A stretch of 64,000 bases of DNA from Knufia peltigerae (lineage: Eukaryota; Ascomycota; Eurotiomycetes; Chaetothyriales; Trichomeriaceae), in the NCBI GenBank assembly GCA_030247855.1, contig JAPDRN010000080.1:62001-126000 (forward strand), in the 5' to 3' direction. The notes beneath the pieces are model-generated. The model did no database searches. It worked only from the letters and a program-made list of their open reading frames with translations, and had not been told where the DNA came from. Made by a program: the position numbers and the translations under genes. Position 1 is the stretch's first letter. Every line of letters begins with the position of its first letter. Shown here one piece after another: positions 51,644 through 63,900 of this stretch.

Positions 51644-52136
51644 ACCGTCTAGGGCTGATGAGAGGTAACAGTCGAGGGCAGCGAGAGCATAGTTACTCTT
51701 ACTGACGTCCAGCCTGATCCGCGCGACTTGGTAGACGGAGGAAAGGTATATAGGCACAAAGAGTATGATGGAGTTATGCGATGTTCTGAATTCCGAACTG
51801 GATGGATATGGAATGATCACAAAGAGGCAAAAGCTGGGGGAGGAAATACTGATTTCTTTATATCTTTCAGCCTCGATGCAAAAGTGGTTATGAATTGAAG
51901 CTAGTGAGGCTGAGGCATTCGAGCTTATTGGGCATCATCTCGCCTATATCGATCCTCTGATTGGACATCCATTTCACACAACGACTTTTGCTAGAGGCCA
52001 ACAAGAGAGAGGTTGCCGCCTTACCGCCAGCGTCAGGCTGTCAGCCTCGGCGGGACAACAACTTTGGCAGAGAAGGATTGAACCGCACATCAGACGATGC
52101 CATGGGCATTTGATACCCACAAGCTATTCAGAACTC
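51644..52136. other. Intergenic, upstream of Clr5-type gene
   Basis: 493 bp; open frames on the minus strand continue upstream of ATG 51643 but lack an ATG. No gene recognised. Confidence 0.45.
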
Positions 52137-53272
52137 TCACGTTTCACTCCTCAGTCTATTAACAGGAGTAATTGGCTTCCCTACGACCCTCCCATCCGGA
52201 CCCACAACAGCCAATATGTTCTTCATGGCATTCAACTCGAAATTCATTCGCGTCTCAATCACACCTCCTCCATTATGCGTGGTAAGAGTCACGTTGTCCA
52301 TCTTGACCAGGACCGGTGAAACCTGCGGCTCATGATAATGAACATCCAACCCCGCCGCTGAAATCTTTCCGGTTTTCAAAGCATCAATCAGAGCCTCTTC
52401 ATTCACAACCTCTCCTCTGGCTGTATTTATCAGTCTTGCTCCATCCTTCATACACGCAATGCTTTCCTTGTTGATGAGATTCTTCGTATGTGCATTCAAT
52501 GGCACATGCAGAGTCACACAATCCGCAACACCGAGCAACCCTTCCGGTGTCTCGTGATACGTAACATCCAACCTCTCTTCTTCGCTCAGAGGTTGTCTCA
52601 AAACATCATAATAATGTACCTTCATCCCAATAGCTTGAGCTTTTGGAACTAATTTCTTGGAGATACTCCCCAACCCGATGATCCCCAAAACATGAGCAGC
52701 GGGATTATGAGAGATCGTCCCAATCATTTTGTGAGTCGCCGTAAAGATCTCAGGATCCGCCGTCCTCGCCGCCAATTGCTGTCGGGTGAAATTTCGAAAA
52801 ACAGACAAGATCATGTACAGTGCAGCATCTGACACGGCGTCGTCCGAAGCTCCGGCACCGTTGGCGTACCATATCCCTTTGCGGGCGAGGGCGTCAGTGT
52901 CGGCCCAGTTGTACCCGGCGCCCGCCGAGGCGAAGATCCGAACAGACGATGGGAGCAGTGAAATCAACTCGTCGTCCCACTGTCCCATTTCACCTCCTGT
53001 TTGGAAATGAGGTCTGAAGATTGCTGAAAATTGACCGAATCTGAAACTCGATTCGGAAACGTTCCACGATTAGCTTCGAAGTCTCAAAGGTTATCATTCA
53101 TCAGATCAAATGCGTGTCAAACTGACCTGTTTTGTCTGAGTGCTGCTATGAATTCTTCCCGTGTACCCGTGTCGTTACGGACGACGTTATACCGGGTTAC
53201 GAACTGGGTACTGTAGAAATCGTGGTTATATTTGATTGCATCTCCAAGATGGAGAATGATGGGCTTCGACAT
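52137..53272 (-). CDS. D-isomer-specific 2-hydroxyacid dehydrogenase (glyoxylate/hydroxypyruvate reductase type)
   Basis: Exons 53272-53127 and 53040-52137, separated by an 86-bp intron, give 349 residues. The join restores SAIFRPHFQTGGEMGQWDDE. The NAD(P)-binding core is GIIGLGSISKKLVPKAQA (G-x-G-x2-x) near residue 180. Catalytic residues are visible: Arg in INTARGEVVNEEAL, Glu in YHEPQVSP and His in TTHNGGGVIETR. The substrate-side motif AGAGYNWAD precedes them. It reduces a 2-oxoacid such as glyoxylate or hydroxypyruvate, or oxidises the D-hydroxyacid. Start at MSKPIILHLGD is supported by the lack of an upstream ATG. It is the second of four consecutive minus-strand genes. Confidence 0.88.
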
Positions 53273-53703
53273 GTTGGTCAAAGATATTTCAGAATGTATC
53301 AAAAACAAAAGAAACTATCTGACAGTCTAGAATCGAGGTTCGAATATTGAACCGACAGTATGATATGCGGAGTGTGTATTTGTCCTTGAATTTGTAGTGT
53401 CGTCGACAAACCCCCCCACAGTGGATCGATCTAAACGTCGGGGTATAGACCGATCTTCTCCGTGGGGGAAATGTACATACTCGTAGACGACCGACGCCTT
53501 TTTAGTTTTGAACCGATGAGTGGTTGTTGAATAATCAGAGATATTCAAGTATATCCCAATTGTGATTATTCTAGTGACTTGATAGTTTCAACCCAAACCA
53601 GACAATTCCATTACCCACGACCTATATCTCTCAATGATACCGCTTCTAATAAAGTGCTCCTTGTGACCACCGCCTATGTACAAATGATGAGAATATCCCA
53701 GTC
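53273..53703. other. Intergenic spacer
   Basis: 431 bp between the dehydrogenase start and the acetyltransferase stop (both minus strand). No gene recognised. Confidence 0.45.
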
Positions 53704-55294
53704 TTATTCATCTTCCGCAATACGTACAAGACCTTCTTGTACCCTTCGACAAATAGCTTTGACAAATTCAGACTCATTACCAGACTGAGACTGAGACTGA
53801 TGAGTTCCCAAATCCAGAGCCCCGATTTGCCAGGTTGCCGTGACAGTCATCGGGCCACCATCGACACTGACGGCGTTAAAAAATAATGTCGGTCCACTCA
53901 CACTCGCCGGTTGTGCAAAGACCATTTTTTGAATCTGTACGCCCGACGAATTCCTGTTTGACCGGAAACTCATCAAGTTACTAAGTTCATATGAACAATC
54001 TCGTTTCTCACCGATTTTGGAAAGTGTCCACGACCTGACGTCGTTCAGATACCTCAGCAGACCCAGAGATTGATCTTTTGTTTTTTGTGACACTGCCGCC
54101 AACTTTGTCGTCATGGATCTAGCAACCGTCCATGATCGTGTGCCCGTACCAATCGATTGTCTGTCGATGATCTCGGTATCTCCACCGGCACATAAACCCA
54201 TCTCGTCGGCCGGTATACCGACCGCTCCTCGCATATTGATGGTTGTCTGAGCTGCGAGGTTTTCGTACTTGGTGGAAGGCAAGAGTTTGAACATCGCTTC
54301 CGATATGAGTTCGTGAAGCAAGCCCGTCATCTTGGCGCCGCCAATTTTCGTTCCTCGACACGCCTCGAGGACTTTTTTGAGTGTGGTTGAATCAACCGAA
54401 AACATTTCCAGACCTGTTTTAAGTTTGTCTGGGTCGTCGTAGAATATAGAACTGCCGAGCCACGTGGTGGGAGTGATGATGTTTGCCCGGAAACCAAACG
54501 AAGGAGGCAAATACACGCTGAGCAAAGGCGAAAGTAAGAAAGACCAAGATATCGGTAAGTTCTTTTTCGTGTCAAATGGTGGAGGTAATTGTCGGAAGGT
54601 AGGAGAGTACACTAGGGTCTCTTTTTCATTCCCATCACGGCCTGTATCTCCCGGTTCTCGCTGGATAGAATCAAGGAAAGTCTGGTGAAAAATCATACCA
54701 GACATCCCGTCCAAAGGTCCATGAGAATATGCAAAGGCAACGAAAACCCGGCAGTCATCAAATGGCAAAATGATCACTTTCCAAGGTGGGATTCCCTGTG
54801 CTGGTTTCATGTCGAGAATATCTGGCAATAACCGTGCGATCGCTTCTTCTTCGTCTTGATCAGTCTTTCGAGGTTGAGGTCTGATTTCTACATGATTGGC
54901 AAGATCGAGTCGTGGACAAGACTCGAAATAAGGAGAATTGGTATCGGCCCCAGAAATGATGGTGCTGAGGTGTGGGTGGCTGTCAATACATTTCTTGATG
55001 GCAGGTGCAAAAGTGTGTACTATAGAAGTCGAGTCTTTTGTCGGGTGGGAGAATTCGAATTCGTATAAACCACCAACCACGATCGTACGATAAAAGTCTA
55101 GTTCTTCACGAATGATGCATCGGCATTCGTTTGGACCTGTAGGGAGAGTTCAGTCTAGCTACAATCGAAACATCGTATGGTTTCTCTTTGTTTTCTGAAA
55201 GGGAGAAAGAAAGAGAGAAGTACATAGACTTACTGGCAGCTCTGAGGTAATTGTCACCGTACTCGTGTACGGGAGTCGATCTAGACCACCACAT
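53704..55294 (-). CDS. Alcohol acetyltransferase-like protein (BAHD-type HxxxDG)
   Basis: Exons 55294-55234 and 55136-53704 (97-bp intron) give 497 residues. The first exon supplies WWSRSTPVHEYGDNYLRAAS and the join continues PNECRCIIREELDFYRT. The catalytic motif is HGPLDG (His-x3-Asp-Gly) in FAYSHGPLDGMSG, about residue 150, the active site shared by CoA-dependent acyltransferases of the condensation/BAHD fold. The overall plan matches the fungal alcohol acetyltransferase family (PF07247-type). It would transfer an acetyl or acyl group from acyl-CoA to an alcohol. A BAHD-style DFGWG motif is absent. It lies between the hydroxyacid dehydrogenase and the glyoxalase-like gene, all minus strand. 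The acceptor substrate is unknown. Confidence 0.78.
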
Positions 55295-55900
55295 TTTTGG
55301 GGAGATAGGAAACAAGTGACTTGAGTGGCTCGGAAAACCGCTTGCGCTTTCTCCTAGTACTAGTTGGCGAAACTCGAATCCGAAAGAAACGATCGGGCGA
55401 GGCGTTCTCGATGAACCGGGTACGGAGTGCTCTTTTATATCTCAACCAGCATAGACGAGTCTATGCACCGAATCTAAGATGGCGACCGCCGGGGGGTCCG
55501 GCCACAATACATCATCATTGGAACATTACTTTCATCCCTCAGGAGTGTCAAAAGTTGACATGAGTACAAGTTGTTCCCCCCGGAGGTCAACTTATCCGTC
55601 ACACTAAGAGTTGCGAGCGACGGTTGTGGCTCGTGCAGACACGCGACTTTTGACCCTCTTTTTCCCCCTTGGTTTCGGACTCCACCGGAAGGTTGACACC
55701 AAATGCAGTAAAGCGCCATCCAAGGACCGTATCTCCGGAGGTGGACAATTCAGACCTCTGATGTTCAAGAGAAATGACCATGTTGCAAGGAATATTTCAC
55801 AGGGTTATATGTCAATAAGATCTACTATGTAATTGCACGCAGGAGATAAAATGAAAACTGGTCAGGTTTCTTCGTCTTCGCCCGTCCATCAAGATGCCTC
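55295..55900. other. Intergenic spacer
   Basis: 606 bp upstream of the acetyltransferase-like gene. TACGGAGT at 55421-55428. No gene recognised. Confidence 0.45.
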
Positions 55901-57005
55901 TCATTGTACGACGAGCACCAGACTCGCCCCGATACCCTCACTGTCCAAAGGTCGCTCGTCGACTTCATCTTCTCCGGCGGCCGGGACATAAAGTCTGATT
56001 TCTCTGATCCCCACACCGCGCTCCTTCAGCCAGGCTTCATCTTCACCGTCCCTCGGGGCGTGAAGCTCGATGCCGATCCTGTCCTTGACCCCTTCCATGG
56101 CTTTCTCGTTGGGCGAACTCAAGGCAAAACTCACGTTGGTGTTGGGGAGGTATCGGAAGCCACCGTGAACTTTGGCATCGGCACCGGTGACGCTGCTGTA
56201 CAACTTCATATAACTTTTGATCCGTGGTTCCGGGACCACAACGTCAACGGACATGATACCTTTGGCGCCGCAAGGGTGAGTCGAGATCGAAGTGTCGGTG
56301 GAAGGAACACGCAAGTTTCGATCGGTCACGTCGTGACAGAAGAAAGGCGTATCGAGTCGGCCGGTGGGAAAGTATCGATCAATCGGCTTCGGAACGTTCG
56401 GTGCTTCATTGTCAACCATAGGCTTCGTGACGTACCATTCACACTGTTGGCCGTCTTTACGTTTGCGTCCACCAAAGAGGGGCTGCTTGAAACGTATCCC
56501 CAATCCGCCGTCACCGTCACCGTCACCGCCAGCCGACTCGAGTCGTTTCGTCACCGCGGCATGCGTCTCTTGCGCAGTTTGCGGCGTGGTGAGGGCAAAG
56601 TCAATGAGACCAGGAGATTTTGATGCCCAATCGAAGAACTCTTTCGGTTCCGTTATCCAATTCAAAAGTTCGATATAAGTGCCATCGGCGAATATGATCA
56701 ATTTGTTTCTAGAAGAGCCCCCTGGGACATCAAAGGTCATGCATGAGCTGGAGGAACCTCTTTGGAAAATAACCGAGAAACATGATGCACTTAAGATAAT
56801 AATACGACATGGAGGGGCGTGAATCTGTGGACTAGTATAACCCAGAAAGACCAACTTGGAAGTATGTGGATTTGTTACCTGCATGAGTTCCTCCTTCAAT
56901 GACGTTAAAATTGTCGCTGAGCCACGCCGGTAGATTCTCAAAGTCGTGCGTGCTCAACAGAAGGATGACATGGTCGTGACTGTACTCAGATACAGACTCA
57001 GTCAT
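55901..57005 (-). CDS. Glyoxalase-like domain protein
   Basis: Exons 57005-56879 and 56721-55901 (157-bp intron) give 315 residues. The N-terminus reads DHVILLLSTHDFENLPAW, then NFNVIEGGTHAGG across the junction, then NKLIIFADGTYIELLNWI. This first half is the recurrent opening of the fungal Glyoxalase_3-like (PF13468-type) family, whose vicinal-oxygen-chelate fold uses the early His and the Glu in YIEL as metal ligands. The second half (SYMKLYSSVTGADA...) is a second VOC-like repeat. A Gly-Asp repeat from a GTCACC microsatellite lies in a loop (around 56505-56530). Function is uncharacterised. Neighbours are an acetyltransferase-like gene and a hydroxyacid dehydrogenase, which suggests small-carbonyl metabolism but does not prove it. 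Confidence 0.8.
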
Positions 57006-57783
57006 TGCACTGATTGTGAATCGACTTTCAGAAGGGGGAAAGAGGGAGGAATCAAACGGCGCTCCAAAGATCTTCAAAAGGTGGAAGTGTCAAGGAGAGA
57101 ATCAAGGGCACCGAGTGAGTGAGCGAGGATCGTCTTCGTCAGAAATGAGTCACCACGATCTTCGTCCTTTACCTCCGGAGCAGCGTGAAGATGTCCTTAT
57201 CCGAGTACCTTGGGATCTGGAGATGCCGTAATCTCAAAGTGTAAGACAAACTGAGCAAAATGTCTTGGCACGTTTGTTAACCTTGGCAGAGGTAACAGAT
57301 TACAGGGTATCGACACCTCCCAATTGTGGCACAGGATGACACCCAGAAGAGGGACAGAAAGTAATGGGCGAAGCAGAGAATATTCCATAGATACGGTCCC
57401 TAGAGAAGTACTTGCCGCTTCGCATCAACATGGACAGACTATGCCTGTCAGGTATTTTAATGCCTTCTACTATTCACAGTCACAGCCATGTCTCATTGTG
57501 CCGCACCAACGTGTACGGCTCTTCCAAAATAGCATTGCCGCGGGAGAGTTGGCTAACAGCATTGCACGGAGCTCAGCTCAGCATAACATCATCATCCAGT
57601 CGCGCGCGCAATCTTAGCGACGCCATCCATTGTCTGTCATTCCTTCATATCAAGCCAAAGACATTATCATGTCTAGTATGAGCTCCGAGTATTTCCGCTT
57701 CCCCTGAAGTTATATGGTACAGAATCAAACTCCGTCAAACACCTTCGCCGGAAACCAACCGACATGATTTGTGCCGAGTGCCT
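57006..57783. other. Intergenic spacer
   Basis: 778 bp between the glyoxalase-like start and the PSY2 stop, both minus strand. No gene recognised. Confidence 0.45.
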
Positions 57784-60768
57784 CTATTCCTGGGTCGTCA
57801 CCGATTGGTCTTCATCTGAGGTCGTCGTCGTATTATTCGTCGTGGATGGACCATCTGATTTGTTCGCAGCATTGGAAAGACTAATCGCGATCTTGCGCGG
57901 CTTTCGTTCTTCAACATGATTCTCCGTATCGGTATTGCTCGATAACAGAGTTTGATCCACTGCTTGTTTGGACCGTAGAAAGCCCTTCTTGCGTTTCAAC
58001 GAACCAGAAGACCCAAGACTAGTCGCGCTCGAAGAAGAGTTTCTCCGTTTCGGTCCTCCAGTCAACTTACCCAGCTCATCCTCATCCTCATCCTCTTGCC
58101 GCCGTCGTTTCTCCGTCAAGCGTTCTGGAGGATGTTGTAGTTCAGTTTCTTTGATCTCGGGTGATGGCTGTAGCTTCTTGTCTGAAATCGCCCGGGGTTC
58201 AGGAGATGAGACCTCCTTCGAACTCTCGGGTGTCAGAGGAGTCTGCGGTGTGGCCACTTTGGCGTCCATATTCTCGTCATCTTCGTCGTCGGGGTAATCA
58301 ACTAGAGGTTTACCGATAGGAGAAGCCCCACCGTTCATCATTTCTGACTTCATTCTCTTACGGTGCCACTGCATGCGTTCGGAGACATCTTGCATGTTTT
58401 CGCCATCAGCATCATCTTCGCGACCGTCCTCTTCGTCGTCTGAGGTGTTGAAGTAGTCTTCTTCGTTGGCATCCATCTCCTGCAGACCTTGCCATCTTCC
58501 ATTCATGTTGGCGCGGTTCATTGGAGGGGTGACATCGTCCTGGCTGAAGAGGGTGTGGTCAGGTTCAGGATGGTCCATCGTCAGCTGTTCGAATCTCAAG
58601 TAAATCTGTACGAATGTATCCACATATGTTATGTCTTGAAGTTGTTGCCGGTAATTCTCGCCAAGATGATGTATGACGGGCTTGATTGCCTCCCTTTTGA
58701 TGAATTCAAACAACTCCAGGCACGCAGAATTCAGGAGGTTGTCTCTGGGCATGGTATCGATCACTATTCCCAGGATCGCACCCAGTGCTCCACTTTTGAT
58801 GACCTGTGCGGCATAGAACTGGTCTTGTAGTGAAACGCACGTTCGGAAAAATTTCAACGCGGTCAACTTCAGAGGTTTTTGAGGCACCTGCAACAATTGA
58901 GCGACTCGAGGTGACGGATTTTCGGAAATGATGAATGACCGACTCCTCATGGAGTGTTGTCGGACAAAAAAAGTCAAAATTTCCACCAGATATGAATACA
59001 AGGACACTTCCTGATAACTGAAATTTAGTAGCGATTCTCGATTCTCGAGGTCGTTCAGCGGCTTGAAGAGTTTTCTGCAGGAGCGATCAAAGTTCTCTTG
59101 CGCAAAGTCCTCGCGTTTTTGTTGTGCGTCGGTCAATTGGGGAGGCCTGGACAATTTTGTCATGAACTCGGAATTTTGTCGGTTGCCCATGGGGTCATTA
59201 GAAGGTGGTTGAGGGTCCAATAGGATTTTGATAGCATCAGCCAGCTGATTTTTAACTCCAAGGTCTGTCTCAGCATGGAGGAGGTCAATCAATGTATCGG
59301 TCAACGGCGTTTTCTTTTCGTGCACGGCCTTCAGCATGTATCCTCTCATCATGTTAGGATCGTGATCCAAGAGAGCCACAAGAATGTCGATGCCTGTTGT
59401 TCTCATTGATGCCTCCGAGTGCTTAACCGCAAAAGTGATGACAGAAAAGAGACCATGTGCGATGAAATTGTTGAGTAAGTTAGCCCGAGCCTGCATCTGC
59501 AATGTTTTGGCGATAGCAGCACATTGCTGCAGGAAATGGACAGCTTGTTCCTTGCGCTTGACATCGGTATTTTCGGGGCTGAAGATGGCGAACAATTCCT
59601 TCAAGAAAGAGGTGTTATTTTGCAAATGTTGGACAATATCGACCTGGTTGAAGAATATGAGAGAGTTCAGCACACCAAATGTAGGATCGTCGAGGATGCG
59701 GGCCAATACGACGTCTTTCAAGTATTGTAGCCTCCAGGTCTGCCTTATTTTGCGCTTGATGATAGGATCTTTGATCTCAACCACCTCTTTATATCTCGAC
59801 TCATCCGATAGATATTGTCGGTGGTTTGCTTTGTGAGTGGGAAAGTCGGGGTCGTACTCGAGTGCGCCAACGACGCCGATAATCATATCGTCTGTAACCA
59901 AGTGCTCGATTACTGTGTTGTCGTTCATTAGAATCAATGCCTTCATGATATTACACAGCCGATGTAAATCCTGAAGGCTCTCTAAATCCTCTGCCATTTC
60001 CACAAGAGGAATCAATTTTTCCACATAGTGCTCCTTCATCAAAAACTTTGCGAGTGCTTCTCGGCCGCCCTGGGTAATGCTTGCCTGTCGGATGTTCTGC
60101 TCGACTTCGTCCAGGTTGCTCAATTCGGGAGGATTTAGAGTAAACGAGGTGGAAATATTGTCCAGCGCATCGTCCGACAAGGCATCATCTAGAAAACAGA
60201 TAAGAAGAGATTCTCAGACCGATGGGGCCTTGCAGAACTTACCAGGCAGCGACATCAACTGCTGTTGAACTTCATGTACAAATTTCCTGGACTTCATCAG
60301 TATATCACTCGGCCTAGAGCTCTCCCGGGATTACCATATGACTGCGCAACCTTCCGCCTCCTGGAAACTAAGTGCCATATCAGTGCCATTGGTCTCCGTC
60401 CATACAATTAATGTGTCTATCACGCGTCAGCGACCGGCTCCAACAACCAAATGGCGGGCACAATAATATCCAACCTTGTTGTTTCTGATATCCATCATCT
60501 TTTACTATCTTCGTTTCAAGCAACATATGGTCAGGTTGGTCTTCCGACTCGACGTAAATACGCGGTTCATCCTGATGGCGACAACTTAGCAGAAGCCTTC
60601 GAAATGTGAAGCGCAAAACATGGCGCACACCAATGGAGGTGTTTTTGAACGTACATTGACGACCTGGCCGGTGCAGAAGCCGGTACCTCGATCGAACCAG
60701 TCATTGTCGCGCAGCTCATAGACTTTTACTCTCTTTTTGTCGTTGGCAAGCGGCGCTTGCATTGCCAT
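57784..60768 (-). CDS. PSY2: PSY2/SMEK, regulatory subunit 3 of protein phosphatase 4
   Basis: Five exons, 60768-60655, 60571-60475, 60416-60335, 60286-60243 and 60188-57784, give 913 residues; introns are 83, 58, 48 and 54 bp. The four small exons build the N-terminal PH/EVH1-like domain: RVKVYELRDNDWFDRGTGFC, EPRIYVESEDQPDHMLLE, DTLIVWTETNGTDMALSFQ and EAEGCAVIW. Exon 5 carries the SMK-1 domain (LDEVEQNIRQASIT..., RQYLSDESRYKEVV, about 140-330) and armadillo-like helices up to about residue 650. The acidic, Ser-rich tail has nuclear-type basic runs (EKRRRQ, SLKRKKG). PSY2 targets PP4 to substrates in DNA-damage recovery and centromere function. Every junction restores family sequence. Confidence 0.93.
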
Positions 60769-61740
60769 GACGGAGGCAGAGGAGACAGCGAATGGACATC
60801 AGCAAGCGAAGAAGTCTGGAACCGCTTGCTGACTAGGTTTTATGAGGTGGCCAAGGCGCGCAGGCGAGGCGATGTTGGTTGTGGTGGTACAAAATGGGTT
60901 GCGCGGGGTGGGATCAAGCAAGCACAGAGTCTTGCACAAAAGGATCTCCGGGGACGAAGGACGGGCGCACAATTCGCAATGAATTGGTCGTGTAATGGTC
61001 GCAGCCAGGTGCTCGACGTGGAGAAGAGAGCGAGGGAAAAACAATTGTCTCGTGGGAGATGACGTGCGATGCGAGTTTGTTCGAGGTTGTCGCGATGGAT
61101 GGTGACAGTCGGATGATAACTAGATTGGTGTGGCTACAATGCAAGGTAGCAGAAAGGATGAGCAGCCTAGGCCGAGCACAGACTTGGGCTTGTGGACTTT
61201 CAATGAACGCCTGGTGCCGGAGCTCGGAAAAGCGTTTGAACCCACAAGACCGCAGGAAGATGGATGCTTAGCGCGGGTGACGCCCCCAAGTCAACCAGGG
61301 TGTGCCATCAACGAAAGCAGTTCAGACTGATGATTTGTTTGCACCAGTACTCAAATAGTTTCCTCCTCTTGTGAAGCCAGTGTTGATGGTGAGGACCAAG
61401 TTCGATGGGAATTGGAAGAGTGAGAGGCGAAAGTGAAGGTGTTTCAGCCAGAACAATCGACGTAGCGCAGGCAAAAGACAAAAGTGAGGCAACAACTGAT
61501 GACATCAAAAGCGCAGGCAAAAATCCCTACAGTCTGATGAATACGAAGTTACTTCGTATAGCACGATCCGATCTGCACCCCTCGTTTTGATTGCCTACGA
61601 CTTTGACTTTGCCTTCGGAACGAAGGTGTACTTTGTGGATGTACTTTGTGGAACACCTTGTCGGCTGCTTCACATGTGATACTCAATGCCTTTCTGTTCT
61701 ATCTACTTTGCAGTGACACAGGTCCACGACGAGTACTCCT
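60769..61740. other. Intergenic region with a perfect 19-bp palindrome
   Basis: About 1 kb upstream of PSY2 and downstream of the MBOAT gene. It holds the palindrome ATACGAAGTTACTTCGTAT at 61541-61559. Short frames on both strands are not convincing. Confidence 0.5.
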
Positions 61741-63432
61741 CTAATATATCGCCACGCCGGTCGTCCACCATCTGTCCCCCTCATACCATCCAAGCGTCTT
61801 TGAGCCTTCTTGGTACCATGCCCACCATCCCTCGTCCTTGCCTCCAGGTCCAAATCCAAGTCCCCGAAGAAAACTGATTGGGACGGGTTCGAACAACCAC
61901 AAACCACATCTCGCAAAGTCATCGGCTAGGAGGGGTCCGGTGAAGAAGAGGTAGACCATGACATATAGCAGGTTCCCTACTTCTCTGACTGCCAGAGGCA
62001 CTCTTTCTGCGTGAGGAACATACTTGTAAACAGCCTTTACGGACAGTGACTGTAGGTAGATCCCAATTCCCTGACTGAGGAAGAACAATAGCGGCCCCGA
62101 GAAGGGTCGTGACGGGATGATTGAAAACGTTGTGTAGCTGCCAGCAGCATGTATCGATCCTGACAAGCCAAAGGCAACCAAGAGCTGGATCATTCGGGCT
62201 GTGTTACCACGTTTATCAATGCCCGTTCCTTCTATGACGAAGCGGGCAGGTTCGGAGATGCCAAATCTAAACATTTGGTGCCAAAATTTACCCCAAAATC
62301 CCGCCAGCCCTGTATGCAACACTGAAGTTGTGAGCGGGTACCAAAAAGGGGCGTACATCCAAGGTTCCAGAAGAGGAGACTTTGTCAAATGTGAAACGTC
62401 CACTAGAGAAGGTAGGATGAATGCGAAGAACAAGGGACTCAGACTGAAGATCAGAGTAAGTGCACTGATAACTCCGGATATCGACATGAACAGTCGCACA
62501 AGGCGCGTAGCAATAGGCATCATTTCGTTGACTGCGGATAGCCACGGCCATAGGGTCGGCGAGTCGAGGGATACTACTCCCAGGAAATACGGATCAGTGA
62601 TCATTGTTGTTTTCAGAAGATCAAGCAAAAGGTAGCCAACAACAAAATCCCGAATAGCCTGGCCTCGCAGAGCTTGCAGAGTCTGCTTGGGCACTGCTGT
62701 GGTTTTGCTTCGTCTGTCGCATTTGGAGTGCCGCGCTGAAGGATCACGGGGTACAGGACCATCAATACCTCCCAGCGTTGGGATACGATGTCCCCAATTG
62801 GGTCCTCGAAAGCTGGTCACGAGGTCCGCCACCCAGTCGACAGCATGAAGTACGCCCTTGCCGTGAGGGAATCCTTGCCATACTAAATCATAGGGTCGTG
62901 TTGCAGGTTGAGTAGAACCAGGAAATGTAACCTGCTTCACGTTGGTGGAAGTGTAGATGCCCGGCACTCGGCGCTTCCTCAAGTCTACTTCTGCCGTGCC
63001 GTCTGCAGAAGTTGGAGTTCTAGAACCACCGTTGGGCTGAGAATGCCCGTTCTCTAGTCTTGGTGATCGAGTTTCCAGCCGTCGAAAGCTCTGTGCGGGA
63101 TCATTGAAGAGGAGTAAAGCTGCTGCCATGATAATGCCCCATTGATTAATCAAGCCGATGCCGTAGCCACCGGCCAGCCATATCGTCCGACGGTGAGTGT
63201 AGAGATAGAGGCTGTGTGTCAAAGTCAGGAGGAATGCTATGAGCCTGACGAACACTGCTTGCTTTCGAGGTAGTCGGGGAGCAATGAGCAGTGCAAGAAG
63301 AAGGTATGCTGATGGTAAGGCATCCCATGGGTAGAGGAATGGCGTGAATTCTTTTGAACCAATTGCTGCATTATATCGTCGTTGTCGTTCTGCCAGTGTT
63401 TGACGGTAGAGAGAAATATAGTTAGAAACCAT
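61741..63432 (-). CDS. Wax-synthase-type membrane-bound O-acyltransferase
   Basis: An intronless 563-residue membrane protein with about eight to ten hydrophobic spans: DALPSAYLLLALLIAP, FVRLIAFLLTLTHSLYLY, GIIMAAALLLF, then a 130-residue soluble loop (about 120-240), and a C-terminal cluster. The signature FWGKFWHQMFRFGISEP (about residue 390) is the conserved core of the fungal wax-synthase domain family (MBOAT_2, PF13813-type), and the His in SGSIHAAGSY is the second conserved catalytic His of MBOATs. It probably esterifies an alcohol, sterol or secondary-metabolite hydroxyl with an acyl-CoA in the ER membrane. ATG 63432 starts directly before SNYISLYRQTLAERQ. Family call is good; substrate unknown. 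Confidence 0.82.
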   Translation of the reverse strand: MVSNYISLYRQTLAERQRRYNAAIGSKEFTPFLYPWDALPSAYLLLALLIAPRLPRKQAVFVRLIAFLLTLTHSLYLYTHRRTIWLAGGYGIGLINQWGIIMAAALLLFNDPAQSFRRLETRSPRLENGHSQPNGGSRTPTSADGTAEVDLRKRRVPGIYTSTNVKQVTFPGSTQPATRPYDLVWQGFPHGKGVLHAVDWVADLVTSFRGPNWGHRIPTLGGIDGPVPRDPSARHSKCDRRSKTTAVPKQTLQALRGQAIRDFVVGYLLLDLLKTTMITDPYFLGVVSLDSPTLWPWLSAVNEMMPIATRLVRLFMSISGVISALTLIFSLSPLFFAFILPSLVDVSHLTKSPLLEPWMYAPFWYPLTTSVLHTGLAGFWGKFWHQMFRFGISEPARFVIEGTGIDKRGNTARMIQLLVAFGLSGSIHAAGSYTTFSIIPSRPFSGPLLFFLSQGIGIYLQSLSVKAVYKYVPHAERVPLAVREVGNLLYVMVYLFFTGPLLADDFARCGLWLFEPVPISFLRGLGFGPGGKDEGWWAWYQEGSKTLGWYEGDRWWTTGVAIY

Positions 63433-63900
63433 CGCTCAAGTCACGCATCAAGCACCAACTGCAAGAAGGAACAAATGGTCCAGGTATAGGACGTAGAACA
63501 CAGGACTTCGTGGGTGACACAAGTCATGACGTGGAACGAAAGAGGCGAGAGAAGAAGGAGAATGCTGCTGTTATATTCGATGCTTGCCAATATCGGTCTG
63601 TGATACGCATTTTCGGTCGAATTCGCAATGACAAAATTGCAGCAATATATCAAAATAGGCCTAATATAATACTTTGGTTCGAAGATACAGGCAAGAAATA
63701 TTGTTGAGATGCCCTGTATACCTACAGTATGAAATTGGATCGAGGTCGCATTCCCGGCACCAACCAATCACAAAGACGTGAAGAATAGTGTATCCGACTT
63801 TCTTCCTGCGCGCGAACGAAGCATTCCCTGATACAAACTTCCAACATCGACCTCTCACTGCTTGAGTTCCTAGTCGGTCGCTGATAATACACCCCTGGTT
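63433..63900. promoter_or_regulatory. Divergent promoter between MBOAT gene and ALKBH6-like gene
   Basis: 468 bp between divergent ATGs. No gene recognised. Confidence 0.45.

Noticed and set aside
60180..60768. PSY2 as an N-terminally truncated gene beginning near 60180
   Set aside because: Four small upstream exons with matching phases rebuild the PH/EVH1-like domain.
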